From assembly GCA_013141505.1 (NCBI GenBank), contig JABFQX010000009.1, positions 79,310 through 143,309 on the forward strand: a DNA stretch of 64,000 nucleotides, written 5' to 3'. The DNA comes from Methyloglobulus sp. (GTDB lineage: Bacteria; Pseudomonadota; Gammaproteobacteria; Methylococcales; Methylomonadaceae). The translations under genes and the position numbers were made by a program. Below the pieces are notes generated by a model. The model was not told the origin of the DNA. It saw only the letters and a program-made list of their open reading frames with translations, and did no database searches. Positions 18,983 to 28,429 of the stretch are shown piece after piece (within the stretch, counting starts at the first letter, position 1; each line of letters opens with the position of its first letter).

Positions 18983-20098
18983 TTATCGAGCAATCAGTCC
19001 ATTAGCACCATCAGGTAAGCCTGTTACTGTGGTTAGCGGCGTTAGTTCGCCATTTAAACCTACGGAAAAACTGGAGATCGATTCATTGCCTGAATTTAGC
19101 GTATAAAGATAATGGCTTTCAGGGCTAACAGCTAGGTCGATTGGGCCGCTAGTATTTCCTGTAATGCCTGCCTTACTATCGGCAACAGTGAGTTTTCCAT
19201 TAAAGCCGATTTCAAATGAAGACAGCGTTCCACTAGCGGTGTTGGTAGTAAATGCGTAACGACCATCAGGTGTTAATGCTACCCAGCAAGCTGCCGTTTC
19301 GCCTGTGCCAACTTTTGGACTAATACTGCCTAATTTACCTGATGATAGTAGGCTATATGAAGACAATGATGAAACACCAGCCGCACCACCTTCAGCATTT
19401 GATACGAAAAATTGATTACGTTTGCCTACGGCAAAGCCAAAAGGGGTGTTGCCGGATGAAGCGTTCAGCCTGGGATTACTTGGGACATTATAATGATTAA
19501 CGTGGTAAGTCAGGATTAGGTTAGTTGCTTTTTCAGTCACAATAAGTTGTTGGCCATTATCACTAAAATTAATTTGCGCGGCGCCAGTAGTAGTTTTTTT
19601 ACTACTCAATGATCGAACGGCATAAGGTATCGATTTTAAATCACCGTCATTTTTAACAAAAAAGCCACGGATATTTCCAGCGTTTGCGCTATCTCCTGCA
19701 TTCAGTACGAATAACCGCCCACGATCTTCCGTTACACTTACAGGCCGTATCCCATCCGATGGTTGGGTATCAATCAAATCCAAACCGTTTGCCCTAACAC
19801 GAAACGATGAGATTGAGTTGCTGCCTGCATTGACGGCAAACATGAAAAAACCATCGCCACTAAGTATTAAAGCGCCCTGGTTGCCCAGTCCGCCACCACT
19901 ACCCTTGCCATTAGTCGATATATGCCCAGTCTTGGATAAGCTTCCATCAGAAAGACGGTTATAAACCAATATCTCATTTCCGCTAACCGCATTGCTCATT
20001 GTGTATAACTTCCCAATTGAATCTTCTGCAAATGCGGAAACTAATGGTAATGCTGTCAGCATAAGCACGCTTGAAAAGCACCGAAATAACTTATTCAT
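18983..20098 (-). CDS. Secreted lactonase-fold beta-propeller protein
   Basis: About 371 residues. A signal peptide (CFSSVLMLTALPLVSAFA) is followed by seven-bladed propeller repeats, each with a G.Y....N..SGTLSSFEIG-like unit, e.g. GRYAFTTNTASGTLSSF. This is the lactonase/6-phosphogluconolactonase-like fold, but the periplasmic location argues against the cytosolic pentose-phosphate enzyme, so the function is unknown. I start at the ATG at 20098, which has GGAG seven bases upstream. Confidence 0.75.
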   Translation of the reverse strand: MNKLFRCFSSVLMLTALPLVSAFAEDSIGKLYTMSNAVSGNEILVYNRLSDGSLSKTGHISTNGKGSGGGLGNQGALILSGDGFFMFAVNAGSNSISSFRVRANGLDLIDTQPSDGIRPVSVTEDRGRLFVLNAGDSANAGNIRGFFVKNDGDLKSIPYAVRSLSSKKTTTGAAQINFSDNGQQLIVTEKATNLILTYHVNHYNVPSNPRLNASSGNTPFGFAVGKRNQFFVSNAEGGAAGVSSLSSYSLLSSGKLGSISPKVGTGETAACWVALTPDGRYAFTTNTASGTLSSFEIGFNGKLTVADSKAGITGNTSGPIDLAVSPESHYLYTLNSGNESISSFSVGLNGELTPLTTVTGLPDGANGLIAR

Positions 20099-20630
20099 TA
20101 AAATTCTCCAAAATATTTTAAGGGATGAAGGGGAATACAATGCCACCCCTTCCTTTTCAATAATATTTCAGGCACCGTAACACCGATATGTCCATGCGTC
20201 CTTATAATGTGTCTGAAAGTACGCCATGACTCTATTCTCTTACGTTGCGTTAATTTTGGGTGACAAAACAGGGGCTAGATATCTGGATTTAATATTGCAG
20301 ACTTAGCCATCAGCAAAGGACATGACTTACGGCAACCATCAAGTGATAGTTAGATGATAGGATTTCATTTGCAATTATCGCGAGCTGTTAGACATAGCTA
20401 TCTGGTTTCTTTGCATATACATAAACCTGACAACTATTGTTTACCCTTGTCATTTTTCACTGACCCTACGGTTTTCACCTTGATTCAAGAGTTCGAAAAA
20501 ACGAACGTTTAAGCGGACTTTAAAAAGAGGGAGTTGCGATATTTAAACTCCTAACGATAAGATATATAAAAATGGTAAGGTAAATCATAGTTCGGTTGGA
20601 ATCATTGCAAGTGAGTAAACGGAACTTTAA
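20099..20630. other. Gene-free region upstream of a resolvase relic
   Basis: About 530 AT-rich bases with no convincing ORF or RNA. A small inverted repeat, gttcgaaaaaacgaac, occurs near 20490. The region may contain the former res site of the serine recombinase whose first codons follow. Confidence 0.45.
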
Positions 20631-20699
20631 ATGAAAATAGGCTATGCCAGAGTGAGTACACGAGAGCAAGATGCAGCATTTAGAATCGGGAAACCATGA
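20631..20699 (+). pseudogene. Serine recombinase (resolvase) N-terminal remnant
   Basis: The first 14 codons read MKIGYARVSTREQD, the unmistakable N-terminus of resolvase/invertase-type serine recombinases with the catalytic serine in VST. Homology then stops and the frame terminates after 22 codons, so only the 5' end survives. It marks a lost transposon or integrated element. Confidence 0.85.
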
Positions 20700-20706
20700 G
20701 ATTTCT

Positions 20707-20853
20707 ATGCCATATACGAGCCCAGAGCAACTCGATAAAACCGTTTACGCGTTATTATCCGCCATTAATCGTGAAGCCGATTTACGTAACTGTTTAGTGG
20801 ATGCTGAAATCTGGGAGGTTGAGACAGTCCGTAGATGGAAGCAATTCAAGTAA
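20707..20853 (+). CDS. Hypothetical 48-residue protein
   Basis: A short ORF, MPYTSPEQLDKTVYALL..., charged and probably helical, in a different frame from the resolvase relic just before it. The frame is open back to an ATG at 20671 inside the relic. No family recognised; it could be part of the decayed element. Confidence 0.35.
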   Translation: MPYTSPEQLDKTVYALLSAINREADLRNCLVDAEIWEVETVRRWKQFK

Positions 20854-21040
20854 ATCATTAAGCTATGCTACTTCCTGCGAAAAAACCCGGAATATCAGCC
20901 AACCTTCCTAATCCTGCGCGGATTCAACGCATATACAACATTAATTTAGCTGCAATAGCGCGGCTGTTGTAACATATTACCGATATTTGTACGTGCCGAT
21001 TTACGTTAACTTAACCCTCTGACCACACCTGGAGCTATAC

Positions 21041-21526
21041 ATGGCGGTAACACCGGAAGCATTTAAACAAGCACTGCAACTGTGGGCGAGCGGCATCGCT
21101 GTGGTGACTTCAAAAACAGAGGAATTTGGCCTTCGGGGCATGACTGTTACGGCATTTTCCAGCGTTTCCGCCAAGCCGCCGCAAATTTTGGTGTGCCTTA
21201 ACCAAAACGCAGATACGGGTGAAAATATCGACCAAAACGGGCGTTTTGCCGTCAATATCCTTAATACTAGCCAACAGGACGTTTCCAATAATTTTTCCGG
21301 TGGCAGCAGCCAGGAAGACCGCTTCGCCAATTCGCGTTGGAGCATCGGCGAAACCGGCGTGCCGATTTTGGATGACAGTATCTTGTCGCTGGAATGCAAA
21401 GTAATAGAGAAAATCCGTGCCGGCAGCCATTGGATCCTCATCGGCGAGGTGGAAGCGACTGTTTGTCGGTCTGGCGAGCCTTTGCTGTATTTTCGCAGCG
21501 GTTATCGGCAATTGACCGATGTTTGA
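21041..21526 (+). CDS. Flavin reductase-like (FMN-binding split-barrel) protein
   Basis: A 161-residue member of the flavin reductase family. The conserved opening LWASGIAVVTSK, the GMTVTAFSSVSAKPPQILVCLN strand pair that binds FMN, and FAVNILN are present. Such proteins use NAD(P)H to supply reduced flavin to a partner monooxygenase. No monooxygenase is adjacent, so the partner is unknown. The ATG follows GGAG. xseA lies 52 bases downstream. Confidence 0.85.
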   Translation: MAVTPEAFKQALQLWASGIAVVTSKTEEFGLRGMTVTAFSSVSAKPPQILVCLNQNADTGENIDQNGRFAVNILNTSQQDVSNNFSGGSSQEDRFANSRWSIGETGVPILDDSILSLECKVIEKIRAGSHWILIGEVEATVCRSGEPLLYFRSGYRQLTDV

Positions 21527-21578
21527 CGCGGGGTTGACGCATTTTTTCTGACACTATAGCTGCGCTGATTTAACGTAA

Positions 21579-22922
21579 ATGACCGCACCTCCATTTATCT
21601 ATTCAGTAAGCCAGCTAAACCGTGAAACCGCACGCTTGCTAGGTGAGCATTTTGTGTCAATCAGGGTTGAAGGCGAGATGTCCAATCTTAGTATCCCTGC
21701 ATCCGGCCATTGTTATTTCACGCTAAAGGATGCTAATGCCCAAGTGCGTTGCGCCATGTTCAGGTCACAACAACGCCGGTCATTCGTACCCGAAAATGGC
21801 AAACAGATCATCGTTAAAGCACAGGTCAGCCTATACGAACCGCGCGGAGACTATCAGCTTATTGTTGAATCTATCGAAGCGGCAGGTGAAGGCGCGTTAC
21901 GACGGGCTTTTGATGAACTCACCCAAAAATTGGCGGCAGAAGGCTTATTTTCGCTTGAACATAAAAAAACGCTACCGACCTTGCCCAAAACGATAGGCGT
22001 TATCACCTCGCCATCGGGCGCGGCTATACGAGATATTTTGACAATCTTGCGACGGCGTTTTGCTGCGGTGCCAGTCATTATCTATCCAGTCGCCGTACAG
22101 GGGGAGAATGCCAAATACGAAGTTGCCAAGGCGATTGCTACCGCCAATACCCTCAAGCAATGCGATGTGCTGATAGTCGCCAGGGGCGGCGGCTCACTGG
22201 AAGACTTGTGGACATTCAATGAGGAAATGGTCGCCAGAGCCATTTTTGCTAGCCGAATACCAGTTATATCCGGTATCGGCCATGAAACTGACGTCACAAT
22301 CGCCGATTTTGTTGCCGACCTGCGTGCCGCAACACCATCTGCCGCAGCAGAACACGCCACGCCAGACCAGCAACAATGGCTAAATAAATTCAATGACTTA
22401 GAATTGAGGTTACAACAACACTTATTACGACTACAAAGACAGCAACAGCAAAAGCTGGATTGGTTAACCGGGCGCTTACAACAACAGCATCCGAACCAGA
22501 AACTAAACCACAATCGACAACGTCTGGATAACCTTGAAATACGCCTGAACAAAGCGATTCAATTAAGACTTGGGCATCAACAAAGAATTGTCGAAACACA
22601 TACCGCCCGAATCTGGCAAAGCTCACCACTTGCAGCGATTCGGCGTTACCAACAACAGCAAGCCTATCTTTACGAACGGCTTAATACCGCCAATAACAAT
22701 CGTCTGAAACAATTGAACCTGCGCTTGCTGAACGCCAGCCAAACATTACACGCGGTCAGTCCTTTGGCTACATTAGGCAGGGGTTATGCGATAGTTACCG
22801 ATCCTGTTTCCGGGAAAATAATAAGCTCGACCGGGCAATTGAAGATCGGCGACAAGATTACAACCCGACTGGCGAAAGGTCAGTTCAGCAGCCGGGTTGA
22901 AACGATTTTGGACGATGTCTAA
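21579..22922 (+). CDS. xseA: Exodeoxyribonuclease VII large subunit
   Basis: A 447-residue XseA. An N-terminal OB-fold (about residues 8-100, VEGEMSNLSIPASGHCYFTLKD) is followed by the catalytic domain (GVITSPSGAAIRDIL, ARGGGSLEDLWTFN, ISGIGHETDVTIADFVAD) and a long Gln-rich coiled coil (residues 265-380). With XseB it degrades single-stranded DNA bidirectionally. xseB is not in the window. Confidence 0.95.
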   Translation: MTAPPFIYSVSQLNRETARLLGEHFVSIRVEGEMSNLSIPASGHCYFTLKDANAQVRCAMFRSQQRRSFVPENGKQIIVKAQVSLYEPRGDYQLIVESIEAAGEGALRRAFDELTQKLAAEGLFSLEHKKTLPTLPKTIGVITSPSGAAIRDILTILRRRFAAVPVIIYPVAVQGENAKYEVAKAIATANTLKQCDVLIVARGGGSLEDLWTFNEEMVARAIFASRIPVISGIGHETDVTIADFVADLRAATPSAAAEHATPDQQQWLNKFNDLELRLQQHLLRLQRQQQQKLDWLTGRLQQQHPNQKLNHNRQRLDNLEIRLNKAIQLRLGHQQRIVETHTARIWQSSPLAAIRRYQQQQAYLYERLNTANNNRLKQLNLRLLNASQTLHAVSPLATLGRGYAIVTDPVSGKIISSTGQLKIGDKITTRLAKGQFSSRVETILDDV

Positions 22923-22958
22923 CACGATAATTATGCCAATAAGCGCCCACGATTCGCT

Positions 22959-23153
22959 TCACTGCTTCACTATTTGTAAAGCCCTATCAAGGTAATACCC
23001 TAAAAAACCCACGATCAATATTGCATAGAGCAACCGGGTCACCAGTGCCGCACTTTGGATAGGTGCTGCCTGAACTTTAAGGGCTGCGAATTTTGCAGAC
23101 CGGGATGAACGAAGATCCGCTTCGTAGTTGGTATTCGTGTCTTGGTTGTTCAT
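22959..23153 (-). CDS. Hypothetical small membrane protein
   Basis: About 64 residues from the ATG at 23153, which has AGAGGA eight bases upstream. A charged N-terminal half precedes one clear transmembrane segment, TRLLYAILIVGFLGYYL, and a short basic tail. No family recognised. It converges on xseA. Confidence 0.5.
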   Translation of the reverse strand: MNNQDTNTNYEADLRSSRSAKFAALKVQAAPIQSAALVTRLLYAILIVGFLGYYLDRALQIVKQ

Positions 23154-23177
23154 GATGGCATTCCTCTGTTGATCCAA

Positions 23178-23592
23178 AAATTACCTTGCCTATGTCCCTT
23201 CTCTAAAAAGAGTGTGCTTCCCTGCACGCCATAAAATCCGTTTTCAAATTAGGAGGCTGACACATACTTTTGTTAAGAGCTTGGTTACTTTATACATCAT
23301 CCAATATGAAGTTTCTGTTAACTAATACCGCATTTTAATGAATATTTCTGATTGGTGAACTGCTTCACAAAACACGTGAACACGCTAATGGCAAAGAAAG
23401 GTTTTCTCCCGAAAACAGCACTAAAGCAGCATTTAACGAATGGCAATATTTTTCCCAAAAATGGCAGTGCATTAAGCGTGCATTCATGTGGGGAGGGTTA
23501 CAATCATGCCAACATTGAAGACTTAACATGATGTTTAGGATCTTAGCTTCAGTGGCATTTTGCCTTGAGGAGCTTGACTGGAGGAACTTGAA
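23178..23592. other. Gene-free region before the glycine-rich lipoprotein
   Basis: About 415 bases without a convincing ORF. It probably contains the promoter of the lipoprotein gene, but no site is clear enough to name. Confidence 0.4.
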
Positions 23593-23880
23593 ATGAAAAA
23601 ATTTTTTATGATTGTGACTTTTTTGGCTATTGCTAGCAGTCTACAAAGCTGTGCAATATACCCGTCTTACGGCGGCTCAATAGGTTATGGTTATCCTGCC
23701 TACAGCTATAACTATCAGCCCTATACGTATGGAAATTACGGTTGGGGTGGTTTCCGTGGCGGCTATGGCGGAGGACATGGATGGGGTGGAGGAAATGGCT
23801 GGCATGGTGGTGGGCGCGGCTGGGGTGGAAATCATGGGTGGGGCGGCGGTCATAGCTGGGGAAGTGGACACCATCATTAA
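23593..23880 (+). CDS. Glycine/tryptophan/histidine-rich lipoprotein
   Basis: A 95-residue protein with a signal peptide ending in the lipobox LQSC (Cys at residue 20), so it is probably a lipoprotein. The mature part begins Tyr-rich (YPAYSYNYQPYTYGNYG) and turns into Gly-Trp-His repeats such as GHGWGGGNGWHGG, ending HHH. The His content suggests metal binding, but that is inference. A perfect 11-bp hairpin followed by T residues (23968-24004) ends the transcript. Confidence 0.7.
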   Translation: MKKFFMIVTFLAIASSLQSCAIYPSYGGSIGYGYPAYSYNYQPYTYGNYGWGGFRGGYGGGHGWGGGNGWHGGGRGWGGNHGWGGGHSWGSGHHH

Positions 23881-23967
23881 CAGCCTACAGCGTTTGGTTT
23901 GTCAGCAAATGGCCAAGATAAGCAAGAGCAGACAAACCTATTTCAGGCCTATCGCAAAAACTCAGCC

Positions 23968-24004
23968 AATCAGGTTAAGCTACCACACGTTAACCTGATT
24001 TTTT
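23968..24004 (+). terminator. Rho-independent terminator
   Basis: Arms aatcaggttaa (23968-23978) and ttaacctgatt (23990-24000) pair perfectly around an 11-base loop and run into TTTT. It lies after the lipoprotein gene and just before the convergent fhs stop, and could serve both. Confidence 0.75.
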
Positions 24005-24050
24005 GGCTTCCGCCCATTTCTACTCTCGATCACAGCAATTCGCAATAGCC

Positions 24051-25724
24051 TTAAAACAGCCCGGTAATCTTGCCATTATTATCTATATCAATCCGCTCTG
24101 CCGCAGGTGATTTTGGTAGACCAGGCATGGTCATCATGTCACCTGCAATTGCAACAATAAACCCCGCTCCATTCGCCAATCTGACCTCGCTAATTTCAAC
24201 GCTATGCCCCGATGGCGCACCTTTCAGGTTAGGGTTGGTGGAAAAAGACATCTGGGTTTTGGCGATACAGACAGGGAATTTACCATACAATTCATCCCAG
24301 TCTTTAAGTTGGGTTTTAATCTTGGCGCTGGCGGTAATTCCTGATGCGCCGTAAAGTTTGCTGGCAATGGCTTCGATTTTGTCCCACAAACTTAAACTTT
24401 CGTCATAGACGAAGGTACAGCCGGGTTCGTGGTTTTCGGTAATGTTAATGATTTCTCTAGCCAAGTTTTCCGCGCCTGCACCGCCTTCTGCCCAATGTTT
24501 GGAAACCACGCAATTTGCGCCCAAAGCAGCGCACTTAGCTTTAAGCAGGTTAATTTCTGCCTCGGTATCGAAAGTAAAATGATTAACGCACACTACGCAC
24601 GGCAAACCGTAATGTTGGGTGATGTTTTGATAATGCCGCGCCAAGTTTTCAAAACCTTTTTCCAGAGCAGCCAGATTTTCCTGATTTAAATCTTCCTTGT
24701 TGATGCCGCCGTGGAACTTCAACGCACGTACCGTCGCCACCAATACCACCGCCGACGGCTTTAAATCTGCCATTCGGCATTTGATATCGATAAACTTTTC
24801 CGCACCCAAATCCGCGCCAAACCCCGCTTCGGTCACTGCATAATCAGCCAATTTTAACGCAGTTTTAGTCGCGGTCACGGTGTTGCAACCGTGGGCTATA
24901 TTGGCAAAGGGGCCACCATGTATGATAGCGATATTGTTTTCCAGCGTTTGCACCAAATTCGGTTTAATTGCATCTTTCAATAGTGCCGCCATTGCACCTT
25001 GGGCATTCAAATCGCTGGCGTAAACGGCTGTTTTACCGTCGGCTTTATAGCCGATGACGATACGCCCCAAGCGTTCTTTCAAATCAGCACGGCCTGTTGC
25101 CAAACAAAGGATAGCCATGACTTCGGAAGCGACCACGATGTCGAAACCATCTTCCCGCGCATAACCGTTGCCGGTGCCGCCCAAACCCACAATGATTTTC
25201 CGCAAGGCGCGGTCATTCATGTCCACCACGCGTTTCCATTGAATTCGGCGCGGATCGATACCCAGAGCATTGCCTTGGGTGATGTGGTTGTCGATCAAGG
25301 CGGCAAGCAAATTATGGGCTACACCGATGGCATGAAAATCACCCGTGAAATGCAGGTTGATATCTTCCATAGGTACAACCTGAGAATAACCGCCACCCGC
25401 TGCACCACCCTTCATGCCAAAACAGGGGCCAAGGGATGGCTCACGCAAACACATGATGGCTTTTTTTCCGATCCGATTTAAAGCATCGCCCAAACCTACG
25501 GTGGTGGTAGTTTTACCTTCCCCAGCAGGAGTCGGGCTGATAGCCGTCACCAAAATCAGTTTGCCGTCTTTGTTGTCCTTCAGGCTGTTGACGTATTCAA
25601 GCGACAACTTTGCCTTGTAATGACCGTAAGGATCCAAATGCTCGGCATCAATACCGAACCTCTCTTTGACCAGACCGATGATCGGCTGCATTTTGGCTTT
25701 TTGGGCGATTTCTATGTCAGACAT
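24051..25724 (-). CDS. fhs: Formate-tetrahydrofolate ligase
   Basis: A 557-residue enzyme that makes 10-formyl-tetrahydrofolate from formate, THF and ATP (ftfL in methylotrophs). The P-loop [13 protein letters not shown] lies near residue 65, and [19 protein letters not shown] and the C-terminal [18 protein letters not shown] are family signatures. In methylotrophs it feeds formate into the THF C1 pool and the serine cycle. The other serine-cycle genes are 31 kb away at 55-62 kb. Confidence 0.97.
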   Translation of the reverse strand: MSDIEIAQKAKMQPIIGLVKERFGIDAEHLDPYGHYKAKLSLEYVNSLKDNKDGKLILVTAISPTPAGEGKTTTTVGLGDALNRIGKKAIMCLREPSLGPCFGMKGGAAGGGYSQVVPMEDINLHFTGDFHAIGVAHNLLAALIDNHITQGNALGIDPRRIQWKRVVDMNDRALRKIIVGLGGTGNGYAREDGFDIVVASEVMAILCLATGRADLKERLGRIVIGYKADGKTAVYASDLNAQGAMAALLKDAIKPNLVQTLENNIAIIHGGPFANIAHGCNTVTATKTALKLADYAVTEAGFGADLGAEKFIDIKCRMADLKPSAVVLVATVRALKFHGGINKEDLNQENLAALEKGFENLARHYQNITQHYGLPCVVCVNHFTFDTEAEINLLKAKCAALGANCVVSKHWAEGGAGAENLAREIINITENHEPGCTFVYDESLSLWDKIEAIASKLYGASGITASAKIKTQLKDWDELYGKFPVCIAKTQMSFSTNPNLKGAPSGHSVEISEVRLANGAGFIVAIAGDMMTMPGLPKSPAAERIDIDNNGKITGLF

Positions 25725-25978
25725 GATGTTTATTTAAGTGGTTTTTTAGGTAAATTCTATTGTTACGGTTTCTAAGGTAATCCATAGTAGTTACCACCGC
25801 AATTTCCCTGATTATGCATTGGGCATTATAGATGAATCTATGCCGGGATAATATGTAACGGTAATATCTCACACCGCAATCCATTTTGGAGCTTTGTTAA
25901 TGATATTTCAACAAACGCAGCTAGGTTTTGAACGATGCGCCATTTAGAATAGTCAGACCGCCTAAACAATTCCGGATT

Positions 25979-27643
25979 ATGACCAAAAAATCTTACCTTT
26001 TATTGACGCTGCTCATTTTAGTATTGATTGCGGTTGCTGCCCAATTTACACCCGGCTTAAGTCAAAAAGCAGAGATTAATCCGCCATCAACGGTTTATAA
26101 CCGTGTCGTGGGAGACACCAGCCGGATCGAATCGCCTTGTTCCAATGAGCATCCCGAATGGCGGCAAGCGCAGGTGATTGAAGGGGTCGAAATTGCTGCT
26201 TCGCCGCTGTGTGAGCCGGACAATCCTTACGATGTTGCTGCTTCAGTTAAAGGTGTCAATAATATTTCAATGGCGACCTTGATGCAGTCTAATTTTGCCC
26301 AGGACGCGGTAATAATGGGCGATGACCTCGACCATGACGGCGATCCCGATGTGATCCATATCAAACTGGAAGTAGTCGAGTTTAACGGCTCCAGCCCGGA
26401 TGGTGATTTTCTGATGAATACCTACAACATTGCACCGGGCATTCAACCGGGAATATGGGTGTTTGCACCTAAATCCAGCGGTATGGCAGTGAAGAATTTC
26501 AACTCACGCGAGGCAAGGCCGTTCCTGCGTGCACCCTCCCCTACGATACGCGTCGAGCAAGGCGACAAGGTGTATATCACACTGGAGAACACGCATTATT
26601 TGCCGCATACCATTCACCTTCATGGCGTAGACCATGCGTTTATGACACCGAAAGGCGAAGATAACGATGGCATGGAAATGCACCCGGTGTTTCCCGGCAA
26701 AAGCCATACTTACGAAATACAGCCACGCCATGTCGGTACGATGTTGTACCATTGCCATGTGCAAACCGCGCAACACATGATGATGGGCTTGGGCGGCATT
26801 TTCGTCATCGAAGAAAACCAGCCCAACAATTGGGTACAAACATTCAATATCGGTGCCGGACAAGTCAGGCATCCGTCAGTGGGGGTCAAAAAAGCCTACA
26901 GCCAGGAATATGATTTGCTGTATCAATCCATCGACAAAAAGCTGGCAAGCACCATCCAGTCAGCCATCGATCCCAGGCTTATCGCCAAAGATATGGGGCG
27001 CGTTTATAACATTACCGAATCGTTCGAGAATTATTTCCTGATTAACGGGCATTCGTTTCCCTATACCTTACGGGATTCGATGATTGTCGTCAGCGAGAAT
27101 GAAAACATCAAGCTACGCATTGCCAACCTCCAGCGTTCGCAAGTGGCCATCCATTTTCATGGCCACAAGGCGACTACGACCGCAATGGATGGCGTTGACC
27201 TGCCCGCAGGCGCACAGGTTACCCGTGATGTGTTCGATATTGCCACGGCACAACGGATTGACGTGGCATTAAACACGACCAATGATGGCTTGCACAGTTA
27301 CAGTTCCGGCCTGTGGATGTTCCATGACCATGTGTTGACCGGCACGACCACAGACGGTATCGAACCCGGCGGCAATATGAACCTTCTGGCTTATAAGGGC
27401 TTTCTGGATGAACACGGTATGCCCAAGATGCACGATGAGCTATTTGGCGAAGTGTTCGACAAAGATTACTACGCTAAAAAACAGCCACTGTGGCAACAAA
27501 GCAAATTTGCCGCTGCGTTTGGTGATGTTGGCCTTATTTCGCCTGACATCAAAAAACTGGTCATTTTTGGCTTGCTTATAGGATTTATTATTGCATTGCT
27601 GATAGCCATTAGGATGATTTATAAACGGAGACGGCAGCCATGA
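25979..27643 (+). CDS. Membrane-anchored multicopper oxidase
   Basis: About 554 residues with an N-terminal membrane segment (LLLTLLILVLIAVAAQF) and a C-terminal anchor (VIFGLLIGFIIALLIAI). Copper motifs in order are HLHG near residue 217, HCHVQTAQHMMMG near 260 (this has the type-1 Cys, His and Met), HFHGHK near 398 and FHDHVL near 450 (no Cys). The type-1 site is therefore in the first half, the reverse of common laccases. Its stop overlaps the start of a cupredoxin gene, its probable electron partner. Substrate unknown. I start at the ATG preceding TKKSYLLL; the frame opens 17 codons earlier with TTG. Confidence 0.85.
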   Translation: MTKKSYLLLTLLILVLIAVAAQFTPGLSQKAEINPPSTVYNRVVGDTSRIESPCSNEHPEWRQAQVIEGVEIAASPLCEPDNPYDVAASVKGVNNISMATLMQSNFAQDAVIMGDDLDHDGDPDVIHIKLEVVEFNGSSPDGDFLMNTYNIAPGIQPGIWVFAPKSSGMAVKNFNSREARPFLRAPSPTIRVEQGDKVYITLENTHYLPHTIHLHGVDHAFMTPKGEDNDGMEMHPVFPGKSHTYEIQPRHVGTMLYHCHVQTAQHMMMGLGGIFVIEENQPNNWVQTFNIGAGQVRHPSVGVKKAYSQEYDLLYQSIDKKLASTIQSAIDPRLIAKDMGRVYNITESFENYFLINGHSFPYTLRDSMIVVSENENIKLRIANLQRSQVAIHFHGHKATTTAMDGVDLPAGAQVTRDVFDIATAQRIDVALNTTNDGLHSYSSGLWMFHDHVLTGTTTDGIEPGGNMNLLAYKGFLDEHGMPKMHDELFGEVFDKDYYAKKQPLWQQSKFAAAFGDVGLISPDIKKLVIFGLLIGFIIALLIAIRMIYKRRRQP

Positions 27644-28317
27644 CACTATTTCTGAGCAAGCCTTTGCGGTTTATTGCCTCATGCTGTATTGCTGTATTGC
27701 TGACACTGAGCATTTCTAGGCAAGCCATGGCAATGATGGATCATGGCGGCATGTTGATGGACGAAACCGGCATGATCATGAACGCAAACACGGATCGTTT
27801 GCCCAAGGACTGCCAAAAGATTGGCAAAGATGTCGATATTACCATTCGTGCGGGTCATAAATACGCGGAAAAATTCACCGGCAAGATGTTTGCCTTCGAC
27901 AACCAGCAATGGAACGTGCCGCCCTGCGCCCGCATCAACATCACCTTTATCAACGATGACGATATACGCCATCAATTGATGATCCACGGCTTGCCGGGCT
28001 ACATCTATCCACAGGGCATGTTCCATCTGGAATTGAACGGCAAAGGTGAATTAAAGGCATCGCTCATCGTGCCTGCCCAGAAAAAAACCTATCTCGTCCA
28101 TTGCGAACTGCCGCAGCACATGGAAAAAGGCATGAAAGCCCAGCTGCAAGTGGATGGCGGAGATGTTGACTTACCGAGCATTCCGGGATTGACCAAGCCG
28201 GTCAGGGCGGATAGCTATCCGGTCGATTGGACTCCATCGACGCTTGCCGTGCTGTTTGTTTGTGTATTGGCGGGTTGTCTAATACCTTTGTTTCTGATCA
28301 GAAAGAAGCTGGATTAA
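27640..28317 (+). CDS. Membrane-anchored cupredoxin-domain protein
   Basis: A 225-residue protein with a signal sequence, then a Met/His-rich stretch (AMMDHGGMLMDETGMIMN), a cupredoxin domain and a C-terminal membrane helix (LAVLFVCVLAGCLIPLFLI). Type-1 copper ligands are suggested by RHQLMIHGLP near residue 107 and by VHCELPQHMEKGM near residue 147, which gives Cys, His and Met. It begins inside the stop codon of the multicopper oxidase, so the two are cotranslated and probably exchange electrons at the periplasmic face. Confidence 0.8.
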   Translation: MTLFLSKPLRFIASCCIAVLLTLSISRQAMAMMDHGGMLMDETGMIMNANTDRLPKDCQKIGKDVDITIRAGHKYAEKFTGKMFAFDNQQWNVPPCARINITFINDDDIRHQLMIHGLPGYIYPQGMFHLELNGKGELKASLIVPAQKKTYLVHCELPQHMEKGMKAQLQVDGGDVDLPSIPGLTKPVRADSYPVDWTPSTLAVLFVCVLAGCLIPLFLIRKKLD

Positions 28318-28367
28318 ACGGTAGTGGGTCAAATTTCAGTGAAGTCTCATAGCAATCGTGTTTATGA

Positions 28368-28419
28368 TTTCCCTTCGGCTCCGCTCAGGGAACGCTCCCT
28401 GAGCGGAGCCGAAGGGAAA
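28368..28419. repeat. Dispersed palindromic repeat, copy 2 (also a terminator-like hairpin)
   Basis: Perfect 24-base arms (28368-28391 and 28396-28419) separated by four bases; the arm contains cccttcggctccgctcaggg. It belongs to the same family as copies at 14536 and 41726 but has lost the inner loop. It lies between the convergent cupredoxin and rdgB genes, where the hairpin could end both transcripts. Confidence 0.85.
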
Positions 28420-28429
28420 ATTGCTTAAA

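Noticed and set aside
22082..22552. A 156-residue minus-strand ORF rich in Cys and Ser
   Set aside because: It mirrors the Gln-rich coiled coil of xseA; the composition comes from the antisense of CAA/CAG codons.
24999..25481. A 160-residue plus-strand ORF inside fhs
   Set aside because: It is antisense to a very well conserved gene, lacks a ribosome site and has no domain pattern.
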